DNA of 60,444 nt from Candidatus Venteria ishoeyi (lineage in GTDB: Bacteria > Pseudomonadota > Gammaproteobacteria > Beggiatoales > Beggiatoaceae): the NCBI RefSeq assembly GCF_030378065.1, contig NZ_JAUCGJ010000027.1, positions 1-60,444 of the forward strand, in the 5' to 3' direction. Positions 34,044 through 43,886 of the stretch are shown piece after piece. How positions within the stretch are numbered: position 1 is the stretch's first letter; every line of letters begins with the position of its first letter. The translations under genes were made by a program, and so were the position numbers. A model generated the notes under the pieces. That model searched no databases, had not been told where the DNA came from, and saw nothing but the letters and a program-made list of their open reading frames with translations.

Positions 34044-35966
34044 ATGTCACATAATCGTTATGACTTAGGCTTTTTAGGCTTTTATCTGTTTCTCCTGTTT
34101 TTCAGCCAATCTATTGCCGCGAATAATTGCCCGATATATGCACCGCTGGTTTTGGAAAATCCACATGTGGTTGGTGACGGCACACCCGTCTCCTGTACCC
34201 AGAGCGCGTTGCAGGCAGCTTTGGATCAAGGGGGAGAGATCAGCTTTAATTGCGGCGGGCCGGTGACGATTGCTTTGACCGAGGAACTTGTGGTCACTAT
34301 GGATACGGTACTGGATGGCGCGGGTGACGTGACTTTGGATGGGCAGCAGCAAACCCGAATTTTGAATAAGCAAAGTGGCGCAAATCTGGTGGTGCAGAAT
34401 ATCATTCTGGAAAATGCCAAAGCGCCCGGTTCCGCCAACCATTTCAGCGACACCTGCGGCGGCGCGATTCTCGCTAAGGGTGCAGGCACGACATTGATGG
34501 TGCTGAACAGTGTGTTACGTAACAATAGCGTCACCAATATCAACACCAACGATATTGCAGGCGGTGCAATTTACGCTTTCGGTTTATACGAAGCCATTAT
34601 TGCCAACAGCCAGTTGACTGGTAACAGTGCAAGTAACGGCGGCGCGGTGGGTGTACTCGCCTCAGGCTTGCAGGTGATTAACACTACCTTCTCGCATAAC
34701 CAGGCACTGGGCAGTCGTGATGCAGGGCCATTGCGCGGGCATGGCGGCGCATTGAACCTGGATGATGTAACCAACAGTCAAAATCCTGATTCACATAAAT
34801 TGCTGTACATCTGCGGCAGCACTTTCGAGCACAATAGTGCCGATAACCAGGGCGGGGCAAGCAATTCTGTATTTTCCGACAATCTTGGCAGCCAAATGAT
34901 TGTGGAGGACTCAAGCTTTATTGCCAACACCACCACCCATGCCGACAAGGGTCAAGGCGGGGCAATTTTTCACATGGAGAATGAATTGGCGGGTGGTAGT
35001 AGCGAAGATAATTTCATTATTAAAAACAGTACGTTTGCCAGCAATGAAACATTCAGCCAGGGCGGTGCAGTATGGACGCTGATTGAAGGCAAGATCACGA
35101 TTGAAAACAGCACTTTCTACAATAACCACACACTCAATCCATCCACCGGCATGGGGGGTGGACTGGCGATTAGTCGCGGTGATCTGCATGTGATTAACAG
35201 CACTTTTGCACAAAACTACGCCTGGTTTCACGGCGGCGGTATTCAATCCTCTAACAGTGCGCTGGTCAAGTTGACTAATACCTTGTTTTACCGCAACGAG
35301 TCTGAACGCGACTGGGGCAATTACGCCATGAACCGCAGTGCTGATGAGGACGGCGGCGGTAATCTGCAATTTCCCGGTATACGTTTCAACCAAAACAACA
35401 CCCCCGATGACAACAAAATCACTCCAACGGTGTTAATCGCCGATCCCTTGTTAGGCACATTAAGCAATAATGGCGGTTCAACCCAAACCCTGCCGCTGAA
35501 TAATGGCAGTGCGGCGCTTGATGTAGGTGTCACGGCAGCTTGTCCGGCAACGGATCAGCGCGGCCTTCCCCGAAACCACTGTGATATCGGTGCGTTTGAA
35601 TTACAAGTGGGTGCTGGTTTCTCCGTTATGCCTTTAGCAAGCGGCAGCCCGGATAAGGCATCGCTAAGCTTGCAATTGCAGTTCCCGGATACGACAGTGG
35701 GTGCAAATGGTAATGTTTATCTGGCCGCTTTGCTGGGGACAAGTTTGTTCATGCATGACGCTACAACTTGGCTGCCGTGGACGGGTGGGGCGTTGCCGGT
35801 ATATGTGCAAGGTGTTTTCCCAACCAGTATCGATTTACCGGTATATCAAAACCTGGATATTCGCTCTTTGAGTGGCACGATATTGTTTGTTGGTTACGGA
35901 CGCAACGAAACAGAGCTGCTTGCCAATAATCAGTTCCAGGCAGCTTATACCCTGCCTCAGGAGTGA
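34044..35966 (+). CDS. Secreted right-handed beta-helix protein with choice-of-anchor Q type C-terminus
   Basis: I chose ATG 34044 because AAGGGG precedes it and a signal peptide follows at once (GFLGFYLFLLFFSQSIA, cut near AA). The 640-residue protein has repeated NSTF and GGAI units (for example FIIKNSTFASNETFSQGGAV) typical of parallel beta-helices and polymorphic outer-membrane-type repeats. The end of the helix is GSAALDVGVTAACPATDQRG plus CDIGAFEL, the choice-of-anchor Q signature. A C-terminal beta domain of about 120 residues follows. It is an extracellular or surface protein. Its TGA lies inside the left end of the repeat at 35960. Confidence 0.85.
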   Translation: MSHNRYDLGFLGFYLFLLFFSQSIAANNCPIYAPLVLENPHVVGDGTPVSCTQSALQAALDQGGEISFNCGGPVTIALTEELVVTMDTVLDGAGDVTLDGQQQTRILNKQSGANLVVQNIILENAKAPGSANHFSDTCGGAILAKGAGTTLMVLNSVLRNNSVTNINTNDIAGGAIYAFGLYEAIIANSQLTGNSASNGGAVGVLASGLQVINTTFSHNQALGSRDAGPLRGHGGALNLDDVTNSQNPDSHKLLYICGSTFEHNSADNQGGASNSVFSDNLGSQMIVEDSSFIANTTTHADKGQGGAIFHMENELAGGSSEDNFIIKNSTFASNETFSQGGAVWTLIEGKITIENSTFYNNHTLNPSTGMGGGLAISRGDLHVINSTFAQNYAWFHGGGIQSSNSALVKLTNTLFYRNESERDWGNYAMNRSADEDGGGNLQFPGIRFNQNNTPDDNKITPTVLIADPLLGTLSNNGGSTQTLPLNNGSAALDVGVTAACPATDQRGLPRNHCDIGAFELQVGAGFSVMPLASGSPDKASLSLQLQFPDTTVGANGNVYLAALLGTSLFMHDATTWLPWTGGALPVYVQGVFPTSIDLPVYQNLDIRSLSGTILFVGYGRNETELLANNQFQAAYTLPQE

Positions 35967-36117
35967 GAATTTTATAACTTCAGCAACCTGGCTGGTCTTT
36001 TTCTCCATTTTCTGCGTTGTGAAAACCGTTACATAGCTTGCTATGCGCCGGTTTTCACGCCTTGAAAATGAATAAAAATCCTGCGCCCAGTTCCTGCACT
36101 TATTTCATCCTCACTCC
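35960..36117. mobile_element. 158-bp MITE-like element, copy A
   Basis: It begins GGAGTGAGAAT and ends ATCCTCACTCC, terminal inverted repeats of 11 bp with one mismatch. A central hairpin (36019-36058) pairs GTGAAAACCG with CGGTTTTCAC, with an inner CATAGC/GCTATG. Copy B at 59549-59706 is its reverse complement with about seven differences. There is no coding capacity. No clear target duplication is seen here. Confidence 0.88.
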
Positions 36118-36154
36118 TTAATCCACTGACAGTTTATTCCTCCGTCCCCTTTAA

Positions 36155-37834
36155 TTAATCAATCGCCCAGGTATCAACAGCCTGTTGCGCAAGCCAGGCT
36201 TGATAATCATTGAGGTTTTTCAGGTTCCAGTATTCATATTCTGCGACCTTTTGCGCCAGAGGAAAAGGACTTTGCTGATAACAGGTGATTTTTTCCTGAA
36301 ATCCTGTACGTTTCAGCATATCTTTTTCCAGTAACACCATATTACCCAGGCGATCCTGTATATCATTCACGCCCTCGCCAAAGGCTTCACACCAGCTTTG
36401 TTCCGGGTGGTAAGGGCAGATATGCTCCAATTGCATTTTAGCATAGTCGGAAGCATGGCCCCGATACGCTTCAATTTCAGCCAATAAAAAGCGGATTTTT
36501 TTGGAAGATTGGCGGCTTGGCATTTTATGGAACTCAAACACATTCATAAACGCCTTATCTTCAGGATAGAGCTTTCTAAATGCTGCACTATTTTTCACAT
36601 GGCTGGCGCGTTTGAAGCTGCCGTCAAAGACCTGCATTGCCATTTGGTTATACAGCGTTTCCTGTTCCTTGGGCGAGTAGTGACAAATGACGTTATAGCG
36701 CACTGATAAGACATATAAATATCTCAGCAGTTTAATAAATTCTTGCCCGGAAAATTTTTGAAAAGCCACCATCAGGATGGTAAAGGGCTGTTTTATATTA
36801 AATAAGCTAAATGCATCCAGATATTTTCTGGCCTGACGGTAAGGCTCACCCTGCGCCGCCCACCAGTCATCATAAGGGCTTAACAGCGAAGCGTAGATGG
36901 GGGCGTAATCAATCAAAGAGTTGAGATAACGATAGGCTTTTTGCGGGGTGTCGGATAAACTTCTGACCGAAGAAAACAGGGCTTTTTTAGTGACCAGTTT
37001 TTTTTGAAAATTATGATGATAACGAATAAAGTCGGTAAAGTTTGCTTCCCCAAGTTGTGAGATAATCTCCGACCAGTTTTCATCCAGATCGTTTAAGTCT
37101 TCATCAGAAACATCATTGTTTTTCGTGACCACGGAAAAAATATAATTTTTTAACAAGTCAGGTGTTGATAACTGTACACCTCTGGCATTGAGTGTTTCAA
37201 AAACCTTATAGGCGTTGAGGTTGTCCTGTACGACAATTTTAGTAAATACCATGCCGGAGCTGAGTTGCTCAATAAATTCTGCAATCTGAGTACCGCTGCT
37301 GCCCATTTTTTTGGCTGAAAAAAAGCGAAAGGCTTTATGCAGTAATTTATTAGTTTGGGTTAATTTGCGTTTATTGGGTGCTTCCAGATTGGAGCAAATG
37401 GATTTGAAGTGGGTGCCGTTGTTTCTGTTGAGAGATAATTTATTGTCAACTTTTAAGGAAATGGGGTTTTTAGCACCAATAAAACGATCTGTTAAGACTG
37501 CTAAACGCTGGGCATTGTCCGCTGCTTCAATGTTCCGCTCAATCAGGTTTTTAATTTGTTTCATAGCCGCCAGAACGATTAAAGACAGTGTCACCAGTCT
37601 TTGCTGCCCGTCTATCACCTGAAAATCATGTTTGCCCATTCTCTGTAAAACGATATACCCCATGTAATGATAGTGTTCTTTTGCCAGTGTACTGATATCA
37701 TCCCATAATTCTTCCCACTGCTCCGTATCCCAGGCATAGTCTCTCTGGAACCTGGGCACGGTATATTTCACGCCATTGCCGACCAATTCCTGAAAGGTTT
37801 GGTTGGTGGGTTCCATTAACATAAACTCATGCAT
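36155..37834 (-). CDS. DUF262/DUF1524 protein, GmrSD-type nuclease
   Basis: From ATG 37834 the product has 559 residues. The N-terminal DUF262 (ParB/Srx-like) region has VPRFQRDYAWDTEQWEELWDDI and the nucleotide-binding DGQQRLVTL. The C-terminal DUF1524 region holds a His-Me finger (HNH) pattern: LEHICPYHPEQ and DRLGNMVLLEKDML. This is the fusion architecture of GmrSD, BrxU and related enzymes that cut modified phage DNA using an NTP. All key residues I can see are present. It stands alone, with repeats on each side (35960-36117 and 37916-37936), as expected of a mobile defence gene. Confidence 0.85.
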   Translation of the reverse strand: MHEFMLMEPTNQTFQELVGNGVKYTVPRFQRDYAWDTEQWEELWDDISTLAKEHYHYMGYIVLQRMGKHDFQVIDGQQRLVTLSLIVLAAMKQIKNLIERNIEAADNAQRLAVLTDRFIGAKNPISLKVDNKLSLNRNNGTHFKSICSNLEAPNKRKLTQTNKLLHKAFRFFSAKKMGSSGTQIAEFIEQLSSGMVFTKIVVQDNLNAYKVFETLNARGVQLSTPDLLKNYIFSVVTKNNDVSDEDLNDLDENWSEIISQLGEANFTDFIRYHHNFQKKLVTKKALFSSVRSLSDTPQKAYRYLNSLIDYAPIYASLLSPYDDWWAAQGEPYRQARKYLDAFSLFNIKQPFTILMVAFQKFSGQEFIKLLRYLYVLSVRYNVICHYSPKEQETLYNQMAMQVFDGSFKRASHVKNSAAFRKLYPEDKAFMNVFEFHKMPSRQSSKKIRFLLAEIEAYRGHASDYAKMQLEHICPYHPEQSWCEAFGEGVNDIQDRLGNMVLLEKDMLKRTGFQEKITCYQQSPFPLAQKVAEYEYWNLKNLNDYQAWLAQQAVDTWAID

Positions 37835-37915
37835 GATTTGCTGCCTTGTTTTCAGGCAAATAATTTTCAGATGCCTGACGGATAACTCGTAAGGTGGATA
37901 AGTGATAGTATTAGT

Positions 37916-37936
37916 GTGACAAGCAAAGCTTGTCAC
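37916..37936. repeat. 21-bp palindrome upstream of the GmrSD-type gene
   Basis: GTGACAAGC and GCTTGTCAC flank AAA, a perfect 9-bp stem. It lies 82 bp upstream of the start at 37834 and could be a dispersed repeat or an operator. Confidence 0.7.
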
Positions 37937-37939
37937 TTC

Positions 37940-38070
37940 TTTCAGAGTGAAAGTCCCTGATGGGAAAGTTCAAAGGGTTGAGCTGGTAAGGTTTAAGGTA
38001 ACTCGCAAGAAATAACCTACCCGTATCGAGTGTTGCACACCCGGCAGAGCGTTGCAAGTGCTAAATACTG
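37940..38070 (+). other. Possible relic of a group II intron or other structured RNA
   Basis: The segment contains GAGTGAAAGTCCCTGATGGG, then AAAGGGTTGAGCTGG, ACTCGCAAG and CCGTATCGAGTG. The phrases look like the 5' domain I of bacterial group II introns. No intron-encoded reverse transcriptase and no domain V/VI were found before the gene ending at 38139, so any intron is only a fragment. Confidence 0.25.
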
Positions 38071-38138
38071 CTGCATTAATACCGATTTCTGGCTGTAATT
38101 TAACTTGTCAATATGTTGTCACTGGTATTTTATCGGTA

Positions 38139-40292
38139 TTACACATCCGGTTGAAAATACCGCCGCGCTTCCTCTCCCAGTGACTTAACCAACAATTCCG
38201 GCAAACCTGTCAGACAAATCATCAGTAATTGCCGATGTTGTACCGAGGTGGCATCCTGTAAATGTTGCTGCCACCATGCCAGGGTTGCCTGCGGATCAAA
38301 AGCAGCCCCTTCCAGGCCTTGCGCAATACGCAATAAAATCAAACACACGTCACGTAAACAGCTTTTTATGGCCATTTCCCCGGTTTTGCCTACCACTTCA
38401 CTGTGTTCTAATGTCAGCCAGAAAATCAGTTGCTGCATGATGCTGGATAATTGCTGGCTTAATTTAACCCCCAGTCGTACTTCCGGCAAAGCTGCTTGCA
38501 ACATCGCCAGGGTATCTTGTAAACCATGATGCTCATTGACCATTTCATGAAAGGATTGCGCACTGCTTTGAATCAGTGTATCCAGATCATGCTGCTCAAT
38601 ATTATCTGCATGAGCCTGAAGATAACGGGCGCATTGCATTTTTGCCAGTAATACGGCGCGCCTGGGTGAATATAAACAATTATTTAAGGCTAACTGCCCT
38701 ACAATATAGTGATTCTGAGTGTCTTGTTTATCAGCTTGGGTGCGTATTTGAGATGCATCTATCAATTCTACTGCTGTGTGTTGTGCAAAAAATAAATTTT
38801 CCTGCACAATAATATCAAATTCTTTCAGAATCAGGCGTATGGCTTCCCGCCAGATGACCAGACGCACGGATTTGTTGTCAACGCTAAAATGCTGCAAAGC
38901 TTCATTGAGTTGTTTTACCTGTTGCCAGTGTGGGTGCCGCAGATCCGGTGCCAGACGCAAACTGAAATGATAACGAAATACCTGTATCGCCCACTGCGGG
39001 TTGTCCGTTGTTGCCACTGCCATACAGCTTTCATACAAAACAGCCCGCCATAACTTGTCATCAAGTGCTGCCGGGGCTGCCTGCTGATTCAATTCATCAT
39101 AGACATCCAGGCTATCAATTAATTTATTTAAATCCGTACAAACCGCAGTAAAGCTTTCCATCTGCCCGACATTAATCGCACTGTTTTTTCTGCCTTGTAA
39201 TTGTTGCTGTAGTGCCTGAAAGGCTTTGTAATGCGCCTGTTGCAGGGTTTCCAACTGGCTGGCACGTTGCTGCTGCCAATAACAAAGGTTCAGGCTCTGC
39301 AAATAACGTAGATGTAACAATGTTTCCGGACGTGTGCGTAATAACAGGGCAATCAGCAGCCAATCACTGATAGGTGTGTCTAATACGGCATAATGAGGTA
39401 AAGCCTGCGTCATGACCAAGCGGATAAATGGAAAATCAGGCGTGGCGGCTAATAAGGTTTCCAGCGCATCACTTAAGCAATGCCCGACTGGTATGCCATC
39501 TTGCCCGGTGTTCTCAAAACCACTCAGCGCCCAGTCCAGTTTAATTAATAAACGTCCCCAGGAACCATCAAGCAGGGGATAAGCAAATAATAAATGGTGC
39601 GCAAATAAACGTAAAAACTCCAACCCCGGCATCACTTCCGGGCAATCTGGATGCTGTAGCAAAGTGTTATGCCAGTCTTGTAATAATAACAACAAGCTTT
39701 GCTGTAAATCACTGGCATCAGGCAAAGCCTGTTCATCATAATCCATGCAAAATTCATTGATTGTTTGCCAGGCAATCATTTCTATTTGCTGGGAAATTTG
39801 TTGAATTTGCTCACTCAGTTCACTCGCGCGTAATGCCGCATTAAATTGTTCCTGGCACCAGGCTTGTACCCAGATATCCTGTAACGGTGACAGATAAGCT
39901 AAAAAAGCTTGTGTCAATTGCGCAGATTGAGAAACAGACAGGGATAAAGCATCGTCACCTTGCTGTTGCTCTACCCATTGTGCATAGAGTGAAAGCTCAC
40001 CAGAACTCATTGCTTTGCAAAATAAAGCATAGTGTTGTTGCAACATACTTTCAGTTTGCTCAATGCTTAATTTCGGAAATAATGCAATAAGTTCTTTTTG
40101 GTGCAAAAGCTCTGCAATCAAAGTCTGTTCCTGTTGCTCAAGAAATAAGCCTAACTGTTGCATACGTGCTGCAAACAGCGGATGTATCACTGATAGTTCT
40201 GTATTGATGGGTAAACAGTAAGCAGGTGAGAACCAGAGATGAAATGGGCAAACGTGAAAAAAACGTTTGTTTAATGGAGAGTTTGACATCAT
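38139..40292 (-). CDS. Large alpha-helical protein of unknown function
   Basis: The frame is 717 codons; the N-terminal residues before about 30 are doubtful and a later Met may be the real start. The protein is rich in Leu and Gln, all-helical by eye, with no membrane segment or signal peptide. The first 90 residues (LFLEQQEQTLIAELLHQ, MLQQHYALFCKAMSSGEL, YAQWVEQQ) resemble the helical sensor domains at the N-terminus of RsbR-type and globin-like proteins, but I cannot confirm this. No catalytic motif is visible. It stands alone between repeats and the pilin gene. Confidence 0.7.
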   Translation of the reverse strand: MMSNSPLNKRFFHVCPFHLWFSPAYCLPINTELSVIHPLFAARMQQLGLFLEQQEQTLIAELLHQKELIALFPKLSIEQTESMLQQHYALFCKAMSSGELSLYAQWVEQQQGDDALSLSVSQSAQLTQAFLAYLSPLQDIWVQAWCQEQFNAALRASELSEQIQQISQQIEMIAWQTINEFCMDYDEQALPDASDLQQSLLLLLQDWHNTLLQHPDCPEVMPGLEFLRLFAHHLLFAYPLLDGSWGRLLIKLDWALSGFENTGQDGIPVGHCLSDALETLLAATPDFPFIRLVMTQALPHYAVLDTPISDWLLIALLLRTRPETLLHLRYLQSLNLCYWQQQRASQLETLQQAHYKAFQALQQQLQGRKNSAINVGQMESFTAVCTDLNKLIDSLDVYDELNQQAAPAALDDKLWRAVLYESCMAVATTDNPQWAIQVFRYHFSLRLAPDLRHPHWQQVKQLNEALQHFSVDNKSVRLVIWREAIRLILKEFDIIVQENLFFAQHTAVELIDASQIRTQADKQDTQNHYIVGQLALNNCLYSPRRAVLLAKMQCARYLQAHADNIEQHDLDTLIQSSAQSFHEMVNEHHGLQDTLAMLQAALPEVRLGVKLSQQLSSIMQQLIFWLTLEHSEVVGKTGEMAIKSCLRDVCLILLRIAQGLEGAAFDPQATLAWWQQHLQDATSVQHRQLLMICLTGLPELLVKSLGEEARRYFQPDV

Positions 40293-40664
40293 ATTATACC
40301 GAAATAGTATTAAAATAAGGTGTTACGCAAAAGCTTAATAAGCCTTTAGGCACCCAAAAACCACTTTTTACGCCACCCCAATTGTTGAGAAATCTTGGGA
40401 AATTATTACAATAAAACTGAACTGATAACTGATATCATACTCAGATTAAGTAATAAAAACACCCACTTATCAGCTAGTTAACACCACTTATCTTATAATG
40501 TAAATCATATAATTTCAGTGGCTAAATGACAGATTTTTAACACTTCTTACATTTTTACAGGTGTTTGACAGCATAGTTTAGGCTACAATTAGGATAGGCT
40601 TTAAAAATCGCATTGGCTATAATTACAATCAAGGTAGCGTACTTTATAATAAGGTTGAAGAACA
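40293..40664. other. AT-rich intergenic region upstream of the prepilin gene
   Basis: No gene is seen. It should hold divergent promoters. The only clear element is TATAAT at 40618-40623, 41 bp before the prepilin ATG, without a good -35. Confidence 0.45.
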
Positions 40665-41282
40665 ATGAACAGACAACACGCCGGTTTTACATTAATCGAA
40701 ATTTCCATTGTGTTGGTCATTATCGGTTTACTTTTAGGGGGTGTACTCAAAGGCCAGGAGCTGATTGAGAATGCTAAATTAAAACGCATGAATAATGATT
40801 TCAGCGGCATCGCAACAGGGGCTTATTCTTATCTGGATCGTTATGCAGCTATTCCTGGGGATGATTCTGATGCAAAGACTCGCTGGACGATTGATAGTAA
40901 TCCAACCTCTCCTGATGGTGCACTTGGAGATGGCGTTTTAGATGGTGCCTGGAATGTTGCTACAACTGAAACCGGTTATTTCTGGGATCATTTGCGGCGT
41001 TCCAACTTGATCACTGGAGGTCAGGGTACCAAAATGCCGGTTCATGCTTTTGCCGGAAAGATTGGTGTTGCAGACGGCTACTTGGCGCTTACCGGCCCTG
41101 TCATCTGTATGGATAACATCAACGGTAAACGCGCAGAAATTATTGACAAACAACTGGATGATGGTCAACCAGGTACAGGTGTTTTAAGGGCGGAAGCAGC
41201 TAATAATCCTGCTGGCACTGTTGTTGTGACTGGCACTAGTTATGATCTGGCTGAAACCTATGCACTCTGCAAGCAAATGTAA
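40665..41282 (+). CDS. Type IV prepilin-like protein
   Basis: The 205-residue product has a short leader MNRQHAG cut before Phe8, then the class IVa pilin helix FTLIEISIVLVIIGLLLGGV with Glu at mature position 5. The globular part is acidic and contains PGDDSDAKTRW; two Cys (VICMDN and ALCKQM) could close a C-terminal disulfide loop. It is processed by a PilD-type peptidase and placed in a pilus or pseudopilus. No other pilus genes adjoin; pilB-pilC are 15 kb away. Confidence 0.88.
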   Translation: MNRQHAGFTLIEISIVLVIIGLLLGGVLKGQELIENAKLKRMNNDFSGIATGAYSYLDRYAAIPGDDSDAKTRWTIDSNPTSPDGALGDGVLDGAWNVATTETGYFWDHLRRSNLITGGQGTKMPVHAFAGKIGVADGYLALTGPVICMDNINGKRAEIIDKQLDDGQPGTGVLRAEAANNPAGTVVVTGTSYDLAETYALCKQM

Positions 41283-41287
41283 AATAA

Positions 41288-41332
41288 GCACTTTACGGTT
41301 TACAGTTTGATAAAACTCTAAACCGTAAATGC
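41288..41332. terminator. Hairpin between prepilin and typA
   Basis: TTTACGGTTTA (41292-41302) pairs with TAAACCGTAAA (41319-41329), extended by GCA/TGC at the ends with one bulge. It lies between two convergent stops and could end both transcripts, although no long T-run is present. Confidence 0.6.
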
Positions 41333-41337
41333 TTAAT

Positions 41338-43152
41338 TTAAACGCCTCTTGCCGCTCTTTTACGATCCGATTCCTTCAGAAAACGTTTGCGTAAACGCAC
41401 ATCTTTGGGTGTCACTTCCACCAGTTCATCATCGTCAATAAATTCCAGTGCCTGTTCCAGTGACATTTTAATTGGCGGCGTCAACTGGATATTTTCATCT
41501 GTACCGGAAGCACGTACATTGGTCAGTTGTTTGCCTTTTAAGGGATTCACGGTTAAATCATTACTGCGCGAATGAATACCGATTAACATACCTTCGTAAA
41601 CTTCTTTGTTGGGTTCGATAAACAAATGCCCACGATCTTGCAGATTAAACAAAGAATAACCCAGGGCTTTACCGGTGCCGTTGGAAATCAATACACCATT
41701 ATTACGATTGCCAATCTTACCGGTTTTAACCGGGCCATAATGATCAAAGACGTGATACAACAAACCGGTGCCTGAAGTCGCCGTCATAAACTCGGTACGA
41801 AAACCAATTAAACCACGCGCAGGAATGATAAAGTCCAATCTGACCCGACCACTCCCGTCTGGACTCATGTTTGTCAGATCGGCTTTACGCTCGCCCAAGC
41901 GCTCCATCACTGTCCCCTGATGGGCTTCTTCAACATCCACTGTAAGTTGTTCATAAGGCTCGCACAGTTCTCCCTGAACTTCCCGAACAATTACTTGCGG
42001 CCTGGAAACACCCAGTTCATAACCTTCACGGCGCATATTTTCAATCAGAATACTTAAATGTAATTCACCACGCCCGGAAATCAGAAATTTATCCGGGTCA
42101 TCGGTTTCTTCCACGCGCAACGCCACATTATGCAGTAACTCACGATCCAGGCGCTCACGAATCTGGCGTGAAGTCACATATTTGCCATCATTACCGGCAA
42201 AGGGGGAATTATTTACCTGGAAAGTCATGCTTACCGTTGGCTCATCTACCGTTAGTGCGGGCAGAGCTTCCACATGACTCGGATCGCATAAGGTATCAGA
42301 AATAAACAAAGGTTCAATGCCGGTAAATGCAACAATTTCTCCTGCTTTGGCTTCAGAAAATTCCACCCGTTCTAAACCATGAAAGCCCAAAATCTGTAGA
42401 ATACGCGCTTGACGTTGTTTACCATCTTTATCAATGACAGTTACGGGCTTATTGGTTTTCACACGCCCACGGGAGACCCGACCAATACCAATAACACCAA
42501 CGTAACTGGAATAATCCAGCGCACTCACTTGTAACTGAAACGGTGCGTCAGGATCAACATTAGGCGCGGGTACATGATTAATAATCGTTTCCAGCAAAGG
42601 TTCCATATCGCCATCACGCTCATGATCGTGCAGGCTGGCATAACCATTTAAGGCAGAAGCATAAATGACCGGAAAATCCAGTTGCATATCATTTGCGCCC
42701 AGTTGATCAAACAACTCAAAGGTTTGATCCAATACCCAATCTGGACGTGCGCCATCCCGATCTACCTTGTTAATAACAACAACCGGATTTAAACCACGTT
42801 GCAGAGCTTTTTGGGTGACAAAACGGGTTTGTGGCATAGGGCCGTCCACAGCGTCCACCAATAATAACACCGAGTCTACCATTGACAGTACACGCTCAAC
42901 TTCACCGCCAAAATCAGCGTGTCCGGGGGTGTCTACAATATTAATACGGTAGTTATTCCATTTAATGGCAGTATTTTTTGCCAGAATCGTAATGCCGCGT
43001 TCTTTTTCCAAATCATTGGAATCCATGACCCGACTGGCAGGATCGGCGCGCTCTCCCAAACTACCGGATTGCTCCAGTAATTTATCAACCAAGGTGGTTT
43101 TACCATGGTCAACATGGGCAATAATTGCGACGTTACGTAATTTATTAATCAT
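41338..43152 (-). CDS. typA: Ribosome-associated GTPase TypA/BipA
   Basis: The 604-residue product has all translational GTPase G motifs: [40 protein letters not shown] and SALNG. The EF-G-like domains and the BipA-specific C-terminal domain follow ([33 protein letters not shown]). It binds 70S ribosomes and supports ribosome assembly and growth at low temperature or under stress. Confidence 0.96.
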   Translation of the reverse strand: MINKLRNVAIIAHVDHGKTTLVDKLLEQSGSLGERADPASRVMDSNDLEKERGITILAKNTAIKWNNYRINIVDTPGHADFGGEVERVLSMVDSVLLLVDAVDGPMPQTRFVTQKALQRGLNPVVVINKVDRDGARPDWVLDQTFELFDQLGANDMQLDFPVIYASALNGYASLHDHERDGDMEPLLETIINHVPAPNVDPDAPFQLQVSALDYSSYVGVIGIGRVSRGRVKTNKPVTVIDKDGKQRQARILQILGFHGLERVEFSEAKAGEIVAFTGIEPLFISDTLCDPSHVEALPALTVDEPTVSMTFQVNNSPFAGNDGKYVTSRQIRERLDRELLHNVALRVEETDDPDKFLISGRGELHLSILIENMRREGYELGVSRPQVIVREVQGELCEPYEQLTVDVEEAHQGTVMERLGERKADLTNMSPDGSGRVRLDFIIPARGLIGFRTEFMTATSGTGLLYHVFDHYGPVKTGKIGNRNNGVLISNGTGKALGYSLFNLQDRGHLFIEPNKEVYEGMLIGIHSRSNDLTVNPLKGKQLTNVRASGTDENIQLTPPIKMSLEQALEFIDDDELVEVTPKDVRLRKRFLKESDRKRAARGV

Positions 43153-43199
43153 AATTTTGGTATTTACATCAAAAGGAAAAAGGAAAAAAACCCACCATT

Positions 43200-43886
43200 C
43201 TATTTGAAACTGTTTACAAGCTCAAATAACCAGCGTAATTTACCCCAGGCAGTCACTGATAATTGCACCTCAACCGCATTTAATTGTAGTTGAGTATTGT
43301 TTACAGATAAGGGTTTTAATGGTGGCCATTGCACATGCCAATTGCCCTGCTGATCCAGATAGCGCAATTGTAAATTTTCAACTGCATTCAACAGCACAAT
43401 ACGTTGTTTTTGGGTATTTTGCGCAGCATCCAGCACAGGCCAGCTTTCGCGATATAAAACCTGCTCTTCCAGTTGCCAGCGCAAACGTTGTAAATGGCTT
43501 TGTTTACGTCTGAGTGGATTAGCGCGTCCAGTGCGGGTCAGGCTCAATTGTTGTGGCATACCAACTAATGCTGCCAGCTTATCACCATGCGGATCACGCA
43601 CCGAACGTCCGGTATATTGTTCAATATCCAGGGCCATACGGGTAAAAGTATGTTGCAATGCTGCCAGTTGCTCACTTTGCTGACGCAGTATTACATCGGC
43701 TTTTAATATGTTATTTAAAGCGGCATAAGCCATGCTGGCCATAATGGAGAAAATAGCGAGCGCAACCAGGAGTTCGAGTAAAGTAAAGCCGCACTGAGTA
43801 AAGTGCCGTGTTGCATTGGGAGAAGTAGAGCGTTTTATTGAACAAACGGAAAATACTAATCGCTTTTCCGCTTGTTCAATAAGCAT
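43200..43886 (-). CDS. gspJ: General secretion pathway pseudopilin GspJ
   Basis: The 228-residue product has a long leader of 33 residues ending HFTQCG, then FTLLELLVALAIFSIMASMA with Glu at mature position 5. The remainder fits GspJ (QHTFTRMALDIEQYTGRSVRD, LQLRYLDQQGNWHVQWPP, AVEVQLSVTAWGKLRWLFEL). GspJ sits with GspI and GspK at the tip of the type II secretion pseudopilus. Its ATG overlaps the stop of the cytochrome gene upstream (TAATG). None of the usual gspHIK neighbours is present. Confidence 0.82.
   Translation of the reverse strand: MLIEQAEKRLVFSVCSIKRSTSPNATRHFTQCGFTLLELLVALAIFSIMASMAYAALNNILKADVILRQQSEQLAALQHTFTRMALDIEQYTGRSVRDPHGDKLAALVGMPQQLSLTRTGRANPLRRKQSHLQRLRWQLEEQVLYRESWPVLDAAQNTQKQRIVLLNAVENLQLRYLDQQGNWHVQWPPLKPLSVNNTQLQLNAVEVQLSVTAWGKLRWLFELVNSFK

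Noticed and set aside
40564-40589. TTGACA and TACAAT upstream of the prepilin gene as a sigma-70 promoter
   Set aside because: The spacing is only 13 nt, outside the functional range.
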